NCBI RefSeq assembly: GCF_016008875.1
Contig: NZ_JADTQG010000004.1
Coordinates: 186,001 to 250,000 of the forward strand
Direction: 5' to 3'
From: Ectopseudomonas mendocina
Lineage (GTDB): Bacteria > Pseudomonadota > Gammaproteobacteria > Pseudomonadales > Pseudomonadaceae
DNA length: 64,000 bases
Part shown: piece by piece, positions 1 to 8,687 of the stretch
Numbering within the stretch: the first letter of the stretch is position 1
Layout: each line of letters begins with the position of its first letter
Program-made: the position numbers and the translations under genes
The notes under the pieces: model-generated
What the model was told of the DNA's origin: nothing
Databases searched by the model: none
What the model saw: the letters and a program-made list of their open reading frames with translations, nothing else

Positions 1-552
1 GCGCGGTCGCCCGTGCTGCTCGAAGTATCCCGGCGTGCCGACCACGGCGTAGCGTTGCGGCGCCCCAAGGGGGATCACGATCATGTCGCTGGGTACGAGG
101 TTCGCCGAGCGCACCCCGAGGTCGAACCCGCCCGCGACGATATCCACCAGACGCCCTTCGGTCACCATGTCGATGTGTACGTGCGGATAACGCTGCAGAA
201 ACTCCAGCACCAGCGGCATCAGGGTTGCGCGGGCCGCACTGGCAAACGCATTGATGCGCAGTGTCCCCGCCGGCCCGGCATTATGCGAACGCACCGCTTC
301 AAGCGCCGTACGAACGTCCTGCAACGCCGGCCCGACCTGCTCCAGGTACAGCGCCCCCGCTTCGGTCAGCGACACACTGCGCGTGGTGCGATTGAACAGG
401 CGGGTTTCCAGACTGGCCTCCAGCTTGGCGATGGTGTTGCTCAAGGCGGTGGTGGACACATCGAGATCGATGGCGGCCTGGCGGAACGAGGCCCGGCGCG
501 CCACGGCCAGCACCGCTTCCAATTCGTTGAGGCCCAGGCGCGGGTCAGCCAT
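1..552 (-). CDS. LysR-family transcriptional regulator (3' end cut off by window edge)
   Basis: The 184 visible codons start at an ATG and read through to base 1 without a stop, so the C-terminal third lies outside the window. Residues about 5-62 form a LysR winged helix-turn-helix ([22 protein letters not shown], then [17 protein letters not shown]). The effector-binding domain begins near residue 90 (GTLRINAF). The gene diverges from the NTF2-like/SDR pair starting at 668, the usual arrangement for a LysR protein controlling the opposite operon. Family assignment is firm; target and inducer are inferred from position only. Confidence 0.9.
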   Translation of the reverse strand, partial: MADPRLGLNELEAVLAVARRASFRQAAIDLDVSTTALSNTIAKLEASLETRLFNRTTRSVSLTEAGALYLEQVGPALQDVRTALEAVRSHNAGPAGTLRINAFASAARATLMPLVLEFLQRYPHVHIDMVTEGRLVDIVAGGFDLGVRSANLVPSDMIVIPLGAPQRYAVVGTPGYFEQHGRPR

Positions 553-667
553 TGGATTATCCTGCTATTCGGGATAGGTCATTAACTCTGTCCCAGTTGA
601 GCAAATTATCCATCGAGCAGCAAGATCACTCCCGTAGCCCCCACCCATTACGAGAGGACAACAGGCC

Positions 668-997
668 ATGAACCTGCAACTGCCCGAAGCCGTAAATACC
701 TACTTCGCCATCAGCAATGGCGACGACCCGGCACGCCTTGCCACTTGCTTCCACCCGGACGCCACGGTGATCGACGAGAAACGCACGCACCAGGGCATCG
801 AAGCCATCGTGGCGTGGCAACGGGAAGCTCGGCAGGCCTCCAGCTACCGCGTCGAGCCCGTGGATGTCTCACAACGAGGTGAAGGATTGAGCGTTACCGC
901 ACGCGTAGTTGGCGACTTCCCCGGTAGCCCAGTGCTGCTCAAACACCTGTTCACACTCACGGATGGCCAGATCCGCTCGCTGGAGATCGCACCGTGA
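668..997 (+). CDS. NTF2-like / SnoaL-like small protein
   Basis: A 109-residue protein with the layout of the SnoaL/NTF2-like superfamily: an N-terminal helix ([12 protein letters not shown]), the [10 protein letters not shown] strand-turn and a C-terminal beta-sheet ending [13 protein letters not shown]. Such cone-shaped folds bind small ligands and include isomerases, dehydratases and proteins without known activity. The stop overlaps the GTG start of the downstream SDR gene, so the two are translationally coupled and probably act on the same metabolite. No signal peptide or membrane segment is seen. The specific reaction is unknown. Confidence 0.85.
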   Translation: MNLQLPEAVNTYFAISNGDDPARLATCFHPDATVIDEKRTHQGIEAIVAWQREARQASSYRVEPVDVSQRGEGLSVTARVVGDFPGSPVLLKHLFTLTDGQIRSLEIAP

Positions 998-1770
998 TGA
1001 ACCTCGACCTGACCGGCAAGCACGTACTGGTCACCGGTGGTACCAAGGGTGTCGGCCGTGCGGTAGTGAAGCGCTTCGTCGCGGAAGGCGCCAAGGTTCT
1101 GACTTCGGCGCGCCAAGCGAGCCAGGACCTGCCGGATGAACTGTTCATTCAGGCCGATCTGTCGACGCGTGAAGGCTGCGACGCCTTGGTCGAGGGAGCC
1201 CGCAAGCACCTGGGCAAGGTAGACATCATCATCCATGTGCTGGGCGGCTCATCGGCCCCCGCTGGCGGCTTCGCGGTACTGGACGACGAACAGTGGCAGC
1301 GCGAATTGGATCTCAACCTGCTGCCGGCCGTGCGCCTGGATCGCGCCCTGCTCCCGGCGATGCTGGAACGCCAGGCAGGCGTGATCGTCCACGTGACCTC
1401 GATCCAGAGCCGCCTGCCTCTGGCGGAAGCCACCACCGCCTACGCCGCAGCCAAGGCGGCGCTCGCCACTTACAGCAAGAGCCTGTCGAAAGAAGTGTCG
1501 CCTCAGGGTGTGCGTGTGGTGCGGGTATCGCCAGGCTGGGTCGAAACCGAAGCATCGGTCGCCCTGGCCGAGCGGCTCGCGCAAGAGGCCGGCACCGATT
1601 ATGAAGGCGGCAAACGACTCATCATGCAGGCCCTGGGGGGCATCCCTCTCGGTCGCCCATCCAGTCCGGAGGAAGTGGCGGATCTCATCGCCTTCCTCGC
1701 CTCCCCCCGCGCCGCGTCCATCACTGGTACGGAATTCGTCATCGACGGAGGGACGGTGCCGACGGTTTAG
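994..1770 (+). CDS. SDR-family NAD(P)-dependent oxidoreductase
   Basis: A 258-residue classical short-chain dehydrogenase. The cofactor motif TGGTKGVG lies at residues 14-21, the structural Asn is in LDLNLL (N108), the catalytic Ser is near 136-139 (HVTSIQS), and the YAAAK active-site motif is at 150-154. The C-terminal [12 protein letters not shown] strand is typical. The start is GTG at 994, overlapping the upstream stop; the ATG at 997 is an equally possible start. With the NTF2-like gene it forms a two-gene unit divergent from a LysR regulator. Substrate cannot be read from sequence. Confidence 0.92.
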   Translation: MMNLDLTGKHVLVTGGTKGVGRAVVKRFVAEGAKVLTSARQASQDLPDELFIQADLSTREGCDALVEGARKHLGKVDIIIHVLGGSSAPAGGFAVLDDEQWQRELDLNLLPAVRLDRALLPAMLERQAGVIVHVTSIQSRLPLAEATTAYAAAKAALATYSKSLSKEVSPQGVRVVRVSPGWVETEASVALAERLAQEAGTDYEGGKRLIMQALGGIPLGRPSSPEEVADLIAFLASPRAASITGTEFVIDGGTVPTV

Positions 1771-1777
1771 CGGGAGC

Positions 1778-1797
1778 CTGGCGGAAATACCCGCCAG
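1778..1797 (+). terminator. Stem-loop just after the SDR gene
   Basis: A 7-bp stem (ctggcgg / ccgccag) with a 6-nt loop lies 7 nt after the SDR stop, followed by a second short GC stem. There is no T run, so intrinsic termination is only a possibility. Confidence 0.35.
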
Positions 1798-1868
1798 CCC
1801 CCGGAGAATCGGGGAGCAAACTGCAGTTCCTTTCAAGCCGCAGCCGCCCTGATCCATGTTGCCTGCCT

Positions 1869-2114
1869 TTACGCCACCGCAGCCGCCACCGCCCTGGAAC
1901 GCCAGGCAAACCCCAGCACCATCAACAGTCCCAGCCCGGCCATCGCCGCGCCGGCCAGGGAGATAGCCGGATAGCCCAGCCCGGCATTGATCACCGCACC
2001 GCCCAGCGCAGCGCCGATGGCGTTACCGAGGTTGAAGGCGCCGATATTCACCGCCGAGGCCAGGTTGGGTGCGGCCTTGGCGGCTTCCATCACGCGCATC
2101 TGCAGCGGCGGCAA
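1869..2114 (-). pseudogene. 3' fragment of an MFS transporter gene
   Basis: About 240 bp are close to identical with the 3' end of the intact MFS gene at 4880-6046. The encoded tail (PPLQMRVMEAA through WRSRAVAAA) matches it with few substitutions, but homology stops abruptly at about 2111 and the other 300 codons are missing. The frame continues a short way upstream into unrelated sequence and then meets a stop. The fragment has the same orientation as the intact copy, and gcd lies between them. It is a decayed partial duplicate or recombination scar, not expected to make a working protein. Confidence 0.85.
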
Positions 2115-2216
2115 CGCGCTGGCGAGGACGATGGAGCCGGGGCCGCGCTCAGCAGCAAGCGTCTGAGCAGGCTACGCTGGACAGACAAGGTCGGCGCACA
2201 CGAGCGCAGCTACTGC

Positions 2217-2248
2217 CGAACTGGCGAACTGGCGAACTGGCGAACTGG
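2217..2248 (+). repeat. 8-bp tandem repeat, four copies
   Basis: Four perfect head-to-tail copies of cgaactgg followed by a partial one (cgactg), lying between the MFS remnant and the gcd promoter. A candidate slipped-strand variable repeat. Confidence 0.9.
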
Positions 2249-2290
2249 CGACTGACCGCCCGATAACCGCACATAAGCTCTGTTGCTCAG

Positions 2291-2339
2291 CCGATTAATT
2301 AGCAAGCTAACGGTATAATGCGGCGACTCAACACAGAGG
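2291..2339 (+). promoter_or_regulatory. gcd promoter with TATAAT box and 12-bp operator-like palindrome
   Basis: A perfect TATAAT at 2314-2319 lies 27 nt before the gcd ATG, with no clear -35 at optimal spacing. The palindrome TTAGCAAGCTAA at 2299-2310 sits immediately upstream of it, where a repressor would block RNA polymerase. An AGAGG ribosome-binding site is at 2335-2339. Confidence 0.55.
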
Positions 2340-2346
2340 TACTGTT

Positions 2347-4764
2347 ATGAAGCAACAAACCCAGCCCTCCGGACTCGGCAGGTTCATCCTGATCGGTTTC
2401 GGCATCGTCGTCGCCCTGCTCGGCCTTGCGTTGGCCATCGGCGGCGTTCGCCTGCTCAGTCTGGGCGGCAGCATCTACTTCCTGATTGGTGGCCTGGCCA
2501 TGGCCCTCGCCGGCGTGCTGATTGCCCTGCGCAAACCGGCCGGTGCCTGGCTGTTTGCTGCCTTCCTCGTCGGCACCGCCGTGTGGGCCGTGCTCGACAC
2601 CGATCGTAGCTTCTGGCCGATGTTCTCGCGCCTGTTCATGTTCAGCGTGATCGGCCTGGTTGTCGCACTGGTGTACCCGACCCTGGTACGCGCCAGCGGC
2701 GGCAACGCCGGGCGCGGCGCCTATGGCGTGGCTGGCGTCATGGCGATTGCCCTGGCCTGGGCGGTGGGCAACATGTTCGTCGCCCATCCCAGTGTGCCGG
2801 CCAACGGCAACGGTCCGGGCCTGACCCCGGTGGACCCGGCGCAAACTCAGAAGGATTGGGCGCACTACGGCAACACCGAAGGCGGCAGCCGCTTCGCCGC
2901 GCTGGACCAGATCAACCGCGACAACGTCGATCAGCTGCAAGTAGCCTGGACCTATCAGACCGGCGACGTCGCCGAGAGCGATGGCAACGGTGCCGAAGAC
3001 CAGCTGACCCCGCTGCAGGTCGGCGACAAGGTGTTCATCTGCACCCCGCACAACAATCTGATCGCACTGGATGCCGACACCGGCAAACAGCTGTGGAAGA
3101 ACGAGATCAATGCGCAGTCCAAGGTTTGGCAGCGCTGCCGCGGCCTGGCCTATTTCGATGCCAGCGCACCAATCGCCCAACCCAGCCAACCGGACGCCTC
3201 GCAAGTGATCGCCGTCAGCGTGCCGGCTGGCGCCAACTGCCAGCGCCGCCTGCTGACCAACACCATCGATGCCCGCCTGATCGCAGTCGACGCGGATACC
3301 GGCGAGTTCTGCCAGGGTTTCGGCAACGGCGGCCAGGTCGACCTCAAGGCCGGCCTCGGTGACGTGCCGGATTCCTACTATCAGTTGTCCTCGGCACCGC
3401 TGATCGCCGGCACCACGGTAGTGGTCGGCGGGCGCGTGGCGGACAACGTGCAGACGGACATGCCTGGCGGTGTTATCCGTGGCTTTGACGTGATCAGCGG
3501 CGCCATGCGCTGGGCTTTCGACCCGGGCAACCCGCAGGACAAGCAAGCGCCGACTGACGGCAGCACCTACGTGCGCAGCACGCCCAACAGCTGGGCGCCA
3601 ATGTCTTACGACCCGGCGATGAACACCGTTTTCCTGCCCATGGGCAGCTCTTCCACCGACCTCTACGGGGCCGAGCGTACCGAACTGAACCACAGGTACG
3701 GCGCATCCATCCTCGCCGTCGACGCCAGCACCGGTGCCGAGAAGTGGGTCTACCAGACCGTGCACAACGACCTCTGGGACTTCGACCTGCCGATGCAGCC
3801 AAGCCTGATCGATTTCACCCGGGACGACGGCCAGCGTGTTCCCGCGCTGGTGATCGGCACCAAAGCCGGGCAGATTTACGTGCTCGACCGAGCGACCGGC
3901 CAGCCGCTGACCGATGTCGAGGAAGTACCGGTCAAGCCCGCCGACATCCCCGACGAGCAATATTCACCGACCCAGCCGCGCTCGGTCGGCATGCCGCAAA
4001 TCGGCGCGCAGACCCTTACCGAGTCGGACATGTGGGGCGCCACTCCGTATGACCAGATGCTGTGCCGCATCAATTTCAAGCAGATGCGCTACGAGGGTCT
4101 GTACACCGCACCGGGCACTGACCTGTCACTGAGTTTTCCAGGCTCTCTGGGCGGCATGAACTGGGGCAGCCTGTCCACCGACCCGGTGCATGACTTCATC
4201 TTCGTCAACGACATGCGCCTGGGCCTGTGGATCCAGATGATTCCCTCGACCAACCAGGGCGAGGCCGGCGGCGGGGGCGAAGCGCTGAACACCGGCATGG
4301 GCGCGGTTCCGCTGAAAGGCACGCCGTATGACGTGAACAAGAACCGCTTTCTCTCGTTAGCCGGTATCCCCTGCCAGGCGCCGCCTTACGGCACCCTGAC
4401 CGCCATCGACATGAAGACCCGCCAGATCGCCTGGCAGGTTCCGGTCGGTACCGTCGAGGACACCGGCCCGCTGGGCATCCGCATGCAGCTGCCGATCCCG
4501 ATCGGTCTGCCGACCATCGGCGGCACCCTGTCGACCCAGGGCGGCCTGATCTTTATCGCCGGCACCCAGGACTTCTACCTGCGCGCCTTCGACAGCGGCA
4601 ACGGTGAGGAAATCTGGAAGGCCCGTTTGCCAGTCGGTAGCCAGGGCGGCCCGATGACCTACGTGTCGCCGAAAACAGGCAAGCAGTACATCGTCATCAC
4701 CGCAGGCGGCGCCCGCCAGTCGCCCGACCGTGGCGACTATGTAGTGGCCTACGCCCTACCCTAG
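2347..4764 (+). CDS. gcd: Membrane-bound PQQ-dependent glucose dehydrogenase
   Basis: An 805-residue quinoprotein, the usual length for Gcd. Residues 1-140 hold about five hydrophobic segments that anchor it in the inner membrane. From about residue 170 the periplasmic PQQ beta-propeller follows, with typical repeats (WAHYGNTEGGSRFAALDQIN, LDADTGKQLWK, VHNDLWDFDLP, WGSLSTDP, GTQDFYLRAFD) and the C-terminal GARQSPDRGDYVVAYALP. It oxidises glucose to gluconolactone in the periplasm and feeds electrons to ubiquinone. The gene stands alone, bounded by its own promoter and a strong terminator; no PQQ biosynthesis genes are in the window. Confidence 0.95.
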   Translation: MKQQTQPSGLGRFILIGFGIVVALLGLALAIGGVRLLSLGGSIYFLIGGLAMALAGVLIALRKPAGAWLFAAFLVGTAVWAVLDTDRSFWPMFSRLFMFSVIGLVVALVYPTLVRASGGNAGRGAYGVAGVMAIALAWAVGNMFVAHPSVPANGNGPGLTPVDPAQTQKDWAHYGNTEGGSRFAALDQINRDNVDQLQVAWTYQTGDVAESDGNGAEDQLTPLQVGDKVFICTPHNNLIALDADTGKQLWKNEINAQSKVWQRCRGLAYFDASAPIAQPSQPDASQVIAVSVPAGANCQRRLLTNTIDARLIAVDADTGEFCQGFGNGGQVDLKAGLGDVPDSYYQLSSAPLIAGTTVVVGGRVADNVQTDMPGGVIRGFDVISGAMRWAFDPGNPQDKQAPTDGSTYVRSTPNSWAPMSYDPAMNTVFLPMGSSSTDLYGAERTELNHRYGASILAVDASTGAEKWVYQTVHNDLWDFDLPMQPSLIDFTRDDGQRVPALVIGTKAGQIYVLDRATGQPLTDVEEVPVKPADIPDEQYSPTQPRSVGMPQIGAQTLTESDMWGATPYDQMLCRINFKQMRYEGLYTAPGTDLSLSFPGSLGGMNWGSLSTDPVHDFIFVNDMRLGLWIQMIPSTNQGEAGGGGEALNTGMGAVPLKGTPYDVNKNRFLSLAGIPCQAPPYGTLTAIDMKTRQIAWQVPVGTVEDTGPLGIRMQLPIPIGLPTIGGTLSTQGGLIFIAGTQDFYLRAFDSGNGEEIWKARLPVGSQGGPMTYVSPKTGKQYIVITAGGARQSPDRGDYVVAYALP

Positions 4765-4770
4765 AGCAAA

Positions 4771-4799
4771 GCGCCCGCCAACCGGCGGGCGCCTTTTTT
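4771..4799 (+). terminator. Rho-independent terminator of gcd
   Basis: A perfect 9-bp stem gcgcccgcc / ggcgggcgc with loop aacc, then a run of six T, starting 7 nt after the gcd stop codon. Confidence 0.93.
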
Positions 4800-4879
4800 C
4801 ACTGGGCAGCAACCGCCGCGTCGAGGGGAATCGGAGGCTGCCCAGGATAACTTCAAACCGCTGCTTCCCCGGCCTACCG

Positions 4880-6046
4880 CTACACCATCGCAGCCGCCAC
4901 CGCCCTGGAACGCCAGGCAAACCCCAGCACCATCAACAGTCCCAGCCCGGCCATCGCTGCACCGGCCAGTGAAATCGCCGGATAGCCCAGCCCGGCATTG
5001 ATCACCGCACCGCCCAGCGCTGCGCCAATCGCGTTACCCAGATTGAAGGCGCCGATATTCACCGCCGAGGCCAGATTGGGCGCTTCTCTGGCGGCCTCCA
5101 TCACGCGCATCTGCAGCGGCGGCACAATGGCGAAGCTGGCGATGCCCCAGATCAGGATGGCCACGGCTGCCGGCAGCGGCCAGCGCATCAGCACGGCGAA
5201 GGCCAGCAAGACCAGGATCAGCGCGCTCAGCGAGACGATCAGGGTACGGTCGACGGAGCAATCCGCCGCTTTGCCGCCCCACACGTTGCCGAGCGTCAGG
5301 CCGATGCCGTACAGCACCAGCATGGCGGTGATGAAGGCGGTGGACGCCTGGGTCTCGCTGCTGAGGATCGGCGCGATGTAGGTGAAAACGGTGAACATCG
5401 CGCTGGAACCGATCACGGTCAGGGCCAGGGCCGCCAGTACCGGGCCACGGCCCAGCACGCGGATTTCCGCCAGCACGCCATCGCTTTTCGGCAGCGGCAC
5501 GTTGGGTAGCGCGAACCACAGCGCGAGCATCGCCAATACGCCCAGGCCGGTAATACCCGCAAAAGCCGTACGCCAGCCGAACACCTCACCGAACCAGGTC
5601 GCCAGCGGCACGCCGCCGATGGTCGCCAATGTCAAGCCCATGAACATCGCTGCGACCGCCCCGGCACGTTTGTCCGGGGCGACCACGCTGGCAGCGACGA
5701 TGGAGCCGACGCCAAAGAAGGCGCCGTGGTTGAGCGAGATCACGACCCGCGCGATCAACAGGCTGGTGTAATCGGTGGCGAGGACCGACATCAGGTTGCC
5801 CAGGGTGAAGATGGCCATCAGCCCGATCAGCAGGTAGCGCCGGGGAATGTTGCCAGTGGTCAGGGTCATCAACGGCGCGCCGAGCAGCACGCCGAGGGCG
5901 TAGGCGCTAACCAACAGGCCGGCAGCGGGAATGGAAACACCGAGATCGCTGGCGATACCCGGCAACATGCCCATGGGGGCGAACTCGGTGACACCGATGC
6001 CGAAGGCACCGATGGCGAGTGCAATGAGTGGTGGATTGATACGCAT
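4880..6046 (-). CDS. MFS transporter (AraJ/sugar-efflux-like, 12 TM)
   Basis: A 388-residue major facilitator with twelve hydrophobic stretches and the N-terminal pattern IGVTEFAPMGMLPGIASDLG of the AraJ/YdhP-type drug and sugar efflux group. The start is the ATG at 6046 because a GAGGAGA ribosome-binding site precedes it at good spacing; an ATG 15 nt upstream would lie on the wrong side of that site. It diverges from a LysR gene at 6142 that probably regulates it. Its 3' end exists as a second truncated copy at 1869-2114. Substrate unknown. Confidence 0.9.
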   Translation of the reverse strand: MRINPPLIALAIGAFGIGVTEFAPMGMLPGIASDLGVSIPAAGLLVSAYALGVLLGAPLMTLTTGNIPRRYLLIGLMAIFTLGNLMSVLATDYTSLLIARVVISLNHGAFFGVGSIVAASVVAPDKRAGAVAAMFMGLTLATIGGVPLATWFGEVFGWRTAFAGITGLGVLAMLALWFALPNVPLPKSDGVLAEIRVLGRGPVLAALALTVIGSSAMFTVFTYIAPILSSETQASTAFITAMLVLYGIGLTLGNVWGGKAADCSVDRTLIVSLSALILVLLAFAVLMRWPLPAAVAILIWGIASFAIVPPLQMRVMEAAREAPNLASAVNIGAFNLGNAIGAALGGAVINAGLGYPAISLAGAAMAGLGLLMVLGFAWRSRAVAAAMV

Positions 6047-6141
6047 GGAAAGTCTCCTCATCTATGCCGCGAATGCTAGGATCGAAACCTTGCCGGCGGT
6101 AGATGGCTTTTCTGGCAAACACCTTTGCTTACGGAGCACAA

Positions 6142-7035
6142 ATGGACTTCAACGGCAGGTCGGGCGAAATGCTCGTGTTCGCCAGCGTGGCGGAGGAAGG
6201 CAGCCTGTCCGCTGCAGCGCGTGCGCTGGGGCTGACACCCTCGGCGGTCAGCCGAATCATCGCCCGCACCGAGCAACGCCTCGGCACGCGCCTGCTGCTG
6301 CGCACCACCCGCGCAATCACCTTTACCGCCGAAGGCGAGGCGTATCTGCGTGGTGCCCGGCGCATCCTTGCCGATATGGCGGAAGTAGAAGAAGCCATCG
6401 CCGATCAGGGCGTGCCACGGGGCCGCTTACGCGTCAGTGCTGCGCTCGGCCATGGCCGGATGACCATCGTGCCGCTGGTGGCGGCGTTCAGCGCGCGCTA
6501 CCCGAACATCACCGTCGACCTCAGCCTGGGCGACGAAGTGGTCGACATTCTCGGCGGCCAGGCGGACGTGGCCGTGCGCTTCGGCCTTCTACCGGACAGC
6601 CCGTTGACCGCACGAAAAGTTGGCGACACCGGCCAGGTGGTGGTCGCTTCCCCTGACTACCTGCGGCGCCACGGCGCGCCACAGCAACCGGAAGACCTGC
6701 TCCAGCACAACTGCCTGCGCTTCAACTTCCGCCGCGCCGAGCCCAACTGGCCATTCACCCGCGATGGCCAGGCGTTCTCCCTGAAGGTGTGCGGCAACAT
6801 CGAATGCAGCAGTGGCGAGGCGCTGGCGCAGTTCGCCCGGATGGGCGCTGGCATCGCGCGCATCGGCGAGTTCAGCGTGGCCGAAGACATCCAGCGCGGC
6901 GACCTGATACCACTGCTGCAAGCCTTCAACCCCGGCGATAGGGAGCCGATTCATGCGGTGTTCGTAGGCGGCTCGGCAATGCCGGCGCGGGTGCGGGTGT
7001 TTGTGGATTTTCTGATCGAGCATCACCGGATGTGA
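6142..7035 (+). CDS. LysR-family transcriptional regulator, divergent to MFS gene
   Basis: A 297-residue protein with an N-terminal winged HTH (SLSAAARALGLTPSAVSRII, then LGTRLLLRTTRAITFTAEGE) and a LysR substrate-binding domain from about residue 90. An ACGGAG ribosome-binding site just upstream supports the ATG at 6142 over an in-frame ATG 39 nt earlier. It shares a 95-bp intergenic region with the MFS transporter, the classic layout for a regulator and its efflux target. Inducer unknown. Confidence 0.92.
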   Translation: MDFNGRSGEMLVFASVAEEGSLSAAARALGLTPSAVSRIIARTEQRLGTRLLLRTTRAITFTAEGEAYLRGARRILADMAEVEEAIADQGVPRGRLRVSAALGHGRMTIVPLVAAFSARYPNITVDLSLGDEVVDILGGQADVAVRFGLLPDSPLTARKVGDTGQVVVASPDYLRRHGAPQQPEDLLQHNCLRFNFRRAEPNWPFTRDGQAFSLKVCGNIECSSGEALAQFARMGAGIARIGEFSVAEDIQRGDLIPLLQAFNPGDREPIHAVFVGGSAMPARVRVFVDFLIEHHRM

Positions 7036-7339
7036 GCGAGCAGTTTTCACGATAAATGCATCTGCCGCCTTTTCCGCTTTCCCAGGAGCTGCGAGCGCAG
7101 ACGCCCTCATTGCCTGGGCCGTGCCGGATCGAAAAGTACGAATAACTCTCACATGCGGCTTGCCGCAACCGATGACGGCTCTGGACAAGACCTACCGACA
7201 ACAGGTCCTTAGCTACTACAGCGAGCACCACGGCTGGATCCGTGCTACGTCCCCTGTAAAGCTCTGCGTCTCGTATTCCCGGTGGCCATTCGATCAATAC
7301 AGGCGGCATTCCCCATTAGAACGCGGGAACGGTCACGAA
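7036..7339. other. Intergenic region without recognisable gene
   Basis: About 300 bp between the LysR gene and the convergent toxin gene. No convincing frame, strong terminator or repeat was found; the open frames here lack family features and ribosome-binding sites. Confidence 0.5.
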
Positions 7340-7765
7340 CTAACGATACGGCCCCGCCGCTTCCTGCACCTCGCCCGGCCTGTCGATAACGATTCGGCTA
7401 CGCAGCCAGCTGGCGAACTCGGCTGCGTCGATGGAGCCTTCGGCCAGGCCGATCATGGCGGCATATTTCTCTTCGTCGCTGGCGATCAGCTTGCAATTGT
7501 TGAGCTGAAGGAATACGCGATAGCAGACATGCGCCGTGCGCTTGTTACCATCGACGAAGGGATGATTGCGAGCCAGCCCGAACGCCAGGCTGGCGGCGAG
7601 GTCGGCCAGGTCTGGCGCAGGTTCGCCATAGGTATGCAGTTGCTGCGGACGAGCCAGCGCCGAGTCGAGCAGGCCTTCGTCGCGTACGCCGCTGCCGCCG
7701 CCATGCTCGGCCAACTGACGGTCGTGAATGGCCAGGGCCAGCGCTTTGCCAATCCAGACGATCAT
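7340..7765 (-). CDS. Doc-type (death-on-curing, Fic fold) toxin
   Basis: A 141-residue Fic/Doc-fold protein with the Doc active-site motif HPFVDGNKR at residues 68-76 and the N-terminal VRDEGLLDSALARPQ element of the family. P1 Doc phosphorylates elongation factor Tu; the same shortened loop is present here. Start ATG 7765 is preceded by AGGA and lies 10 nt after the stop of the upstream AbrB-type antitoxin, so the pair is a type II toxin-antitoxin operon in the order antitoxin-toxin. Upstream in-frame start codons would overlap the antitoxin gene. Toxicity is inferred. Confidence 0.9.
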   Translation of the reverse strand: MIVWIGKALALAIHDRQLAEHGGGSGVRDEGLLDSALARPQQLHTYGEPAPDLADLAASLAFGLARNHPFVDGNKRTAHVCYRVFLQLNNCKLIASDEEKYAAMIGLAEGSIDAAEFASWLRSRIVIDRPGEVQEAAGPYR

Positions 7766-7775
7766 GTTGCGATCC

Positions 7776-7997
7776 TCATTGTGCCAGTTTGTGCAGGACC
7801 TGCCGGTCTTCACGCATGACCTGCTCGGCTACTTCCATCTGCTCGGCCAATGTGGGGTCGAATACGCTGAGCTTGAGGCCGTCCGGCGTTTCCAACGCGT
7901 ACAGCTCGTCGCCTTTCTCCAGGCGCAGGCGCGCCAGTAATTCCTTGGGCAGGATGACACCGGCGGAATTGCCGATGGAGGTGATCTTGAGCTTCAT
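7776..7997 (-). CDS. AbrB/MazE-type antitoxin of the Doc pair
   Basis: A 73-residue protein with the swapped-hairpin AbrB/MazE/SpoVT DNA-binding signature at the N terminus (KITSIGNSAGVILPKELLARLRLEKGDEL). A C-terminal acidic tail (DPTLAEQMEVAEQVMREDRQVL) would wrap the toxin. The start at 7997 is chosen because GGAGGC lies 7-12 nt upstream; a longer reading adds 20 residues with no family resemblance. As in other modules it should repress its own promoter and neutralise Doc. Classic P1 Doc pairs with a Phd-fold antitoxin, not this fold. Confidence 0.9.
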   Translation of the reverse strand: MKLKITSIGNSAGVILPKELLARLRLEKGDELYALETPDGLKLSVFDPTLAEQMEVAEQVMREDRQVLHKLAQ

Positions 7998-8155
7998 GGC
8001 GGGAGCCTCCGAAATGCCGTTATTACGAATGGTATAACCGACATCGACGGCACGCAACGGAACGCTGCATTCGCCGGAACGCTGGACAGTAAAGCGCGTT
8101 CCACACTAGGCAAGAATCAATGCCCCTGACGGGGAAAGGAGCGTAACCAGCGGGA

Positions 8156-8656
8156 TCAGCGCGCCGCCATGGGCAGCCCCGCCAGCAGCTTACCCGTCAA
8201 CTCATGCAACTTTTGCTGCTCGTCAGCCGTCAATCCTGCGAGTACGCGCTGCAGGTTGGCCACATGGGCGGCGAGCATACCGTCGATCAATTCGAACCCG
8301 GCCGGGGTCAGCGCCACCAGCACGCCACGGCGGTCGCTAGGGTGTTTGCGCCGTTCGATCAGCCCGGCCTTTTCCAGACGGTCGATGCGACTGGTCATGC
8401 CGCCCGAGGAAATCATCGCGCTCTCGTACAGCGCGGTAGGCATCAACGCATAAGGCTCACCCGAGCGCCGCAGGGTAGCGAGCAGGTCGAACTCGCCGGC
8501 CTGCAGCCCGTGTTCGGCGAAGAACGGCAGCAGATGGTCGCGGCTGATCACCTGACTGAGTTCGCCCAGGCGACCTATCACGGCCATGGCGAAACCATCG
8601 AGATCGGGTCGTTGGCGTCGCCACTGTTCAGCGGCCAGTTGTGCGCGGTCTTGCAT
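8156..8656 (-). CDS. MarR-family transcriptional regulator
   Basis: A 166-residue protein with the MarR winged helix between about 50 and 120 (QAGEFDLLATLRRSGEPYALMPTALYESAMISSGGMTSRIDRLEKAGLI, wing ERRKHPSDRRGVLVALTPAG), quoted in family pieces. It diverges from the DMT and CynX-like transporter pair. The 85-bp intergenic space holds a near-perfect MarR-style operator at 8670-8687. It most likely represses itself and the transporters until a ligand binds. The ligand cannot be guessed. Confidence 0.93.
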   Translation of the reverse strand: MQDRAQLAAEQWRRQRPDLDGFAMAVIGRLGELSQVISRDHLLPFFAEHGLQAGEFDLLATLRRSGEPYALMPTALYESAMISSGGMTSRIDRLEKAGLIERRKHPSDRRGVLVALTPAGFELIDGMLAAHVANLQRVLAGLTADEQQKLHELTGKLLAGLPMAAR

Positions 8657-8669
8657 ATCGCCCTCGATT

Positions 8670-8687
8670 TATCTTGCTATCAAGATA
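8670..8687. promoter_or_regulatory. Putative MarR operator
   Basis: The inverted repeat tatcttg-ctat-caagata has perfect 7-bp arms, starts 14 nt upstream of the MarR start and sits in the shared promoter region of the divergent transporter genes. Size and symmetry match known MarR-family sites. Confidence 0.7.

Noticed and set aside
2299..3960. Long open frame on the minus strand opposite gcd (553 codons)
   Set aside because: It is a high-GC antisense shadow of a clear gcd frame, with His/Gly/Val-rich low-complexity composition, no family motif and no ribosome-binding site.
7121..7819. Plus-strand frame of 232 codons over the toxin-antitoxin pair
   Set aside because: It covers the Doc gene in antisense; the Fic/Doc motif and antitoxin context are on the minus strand.
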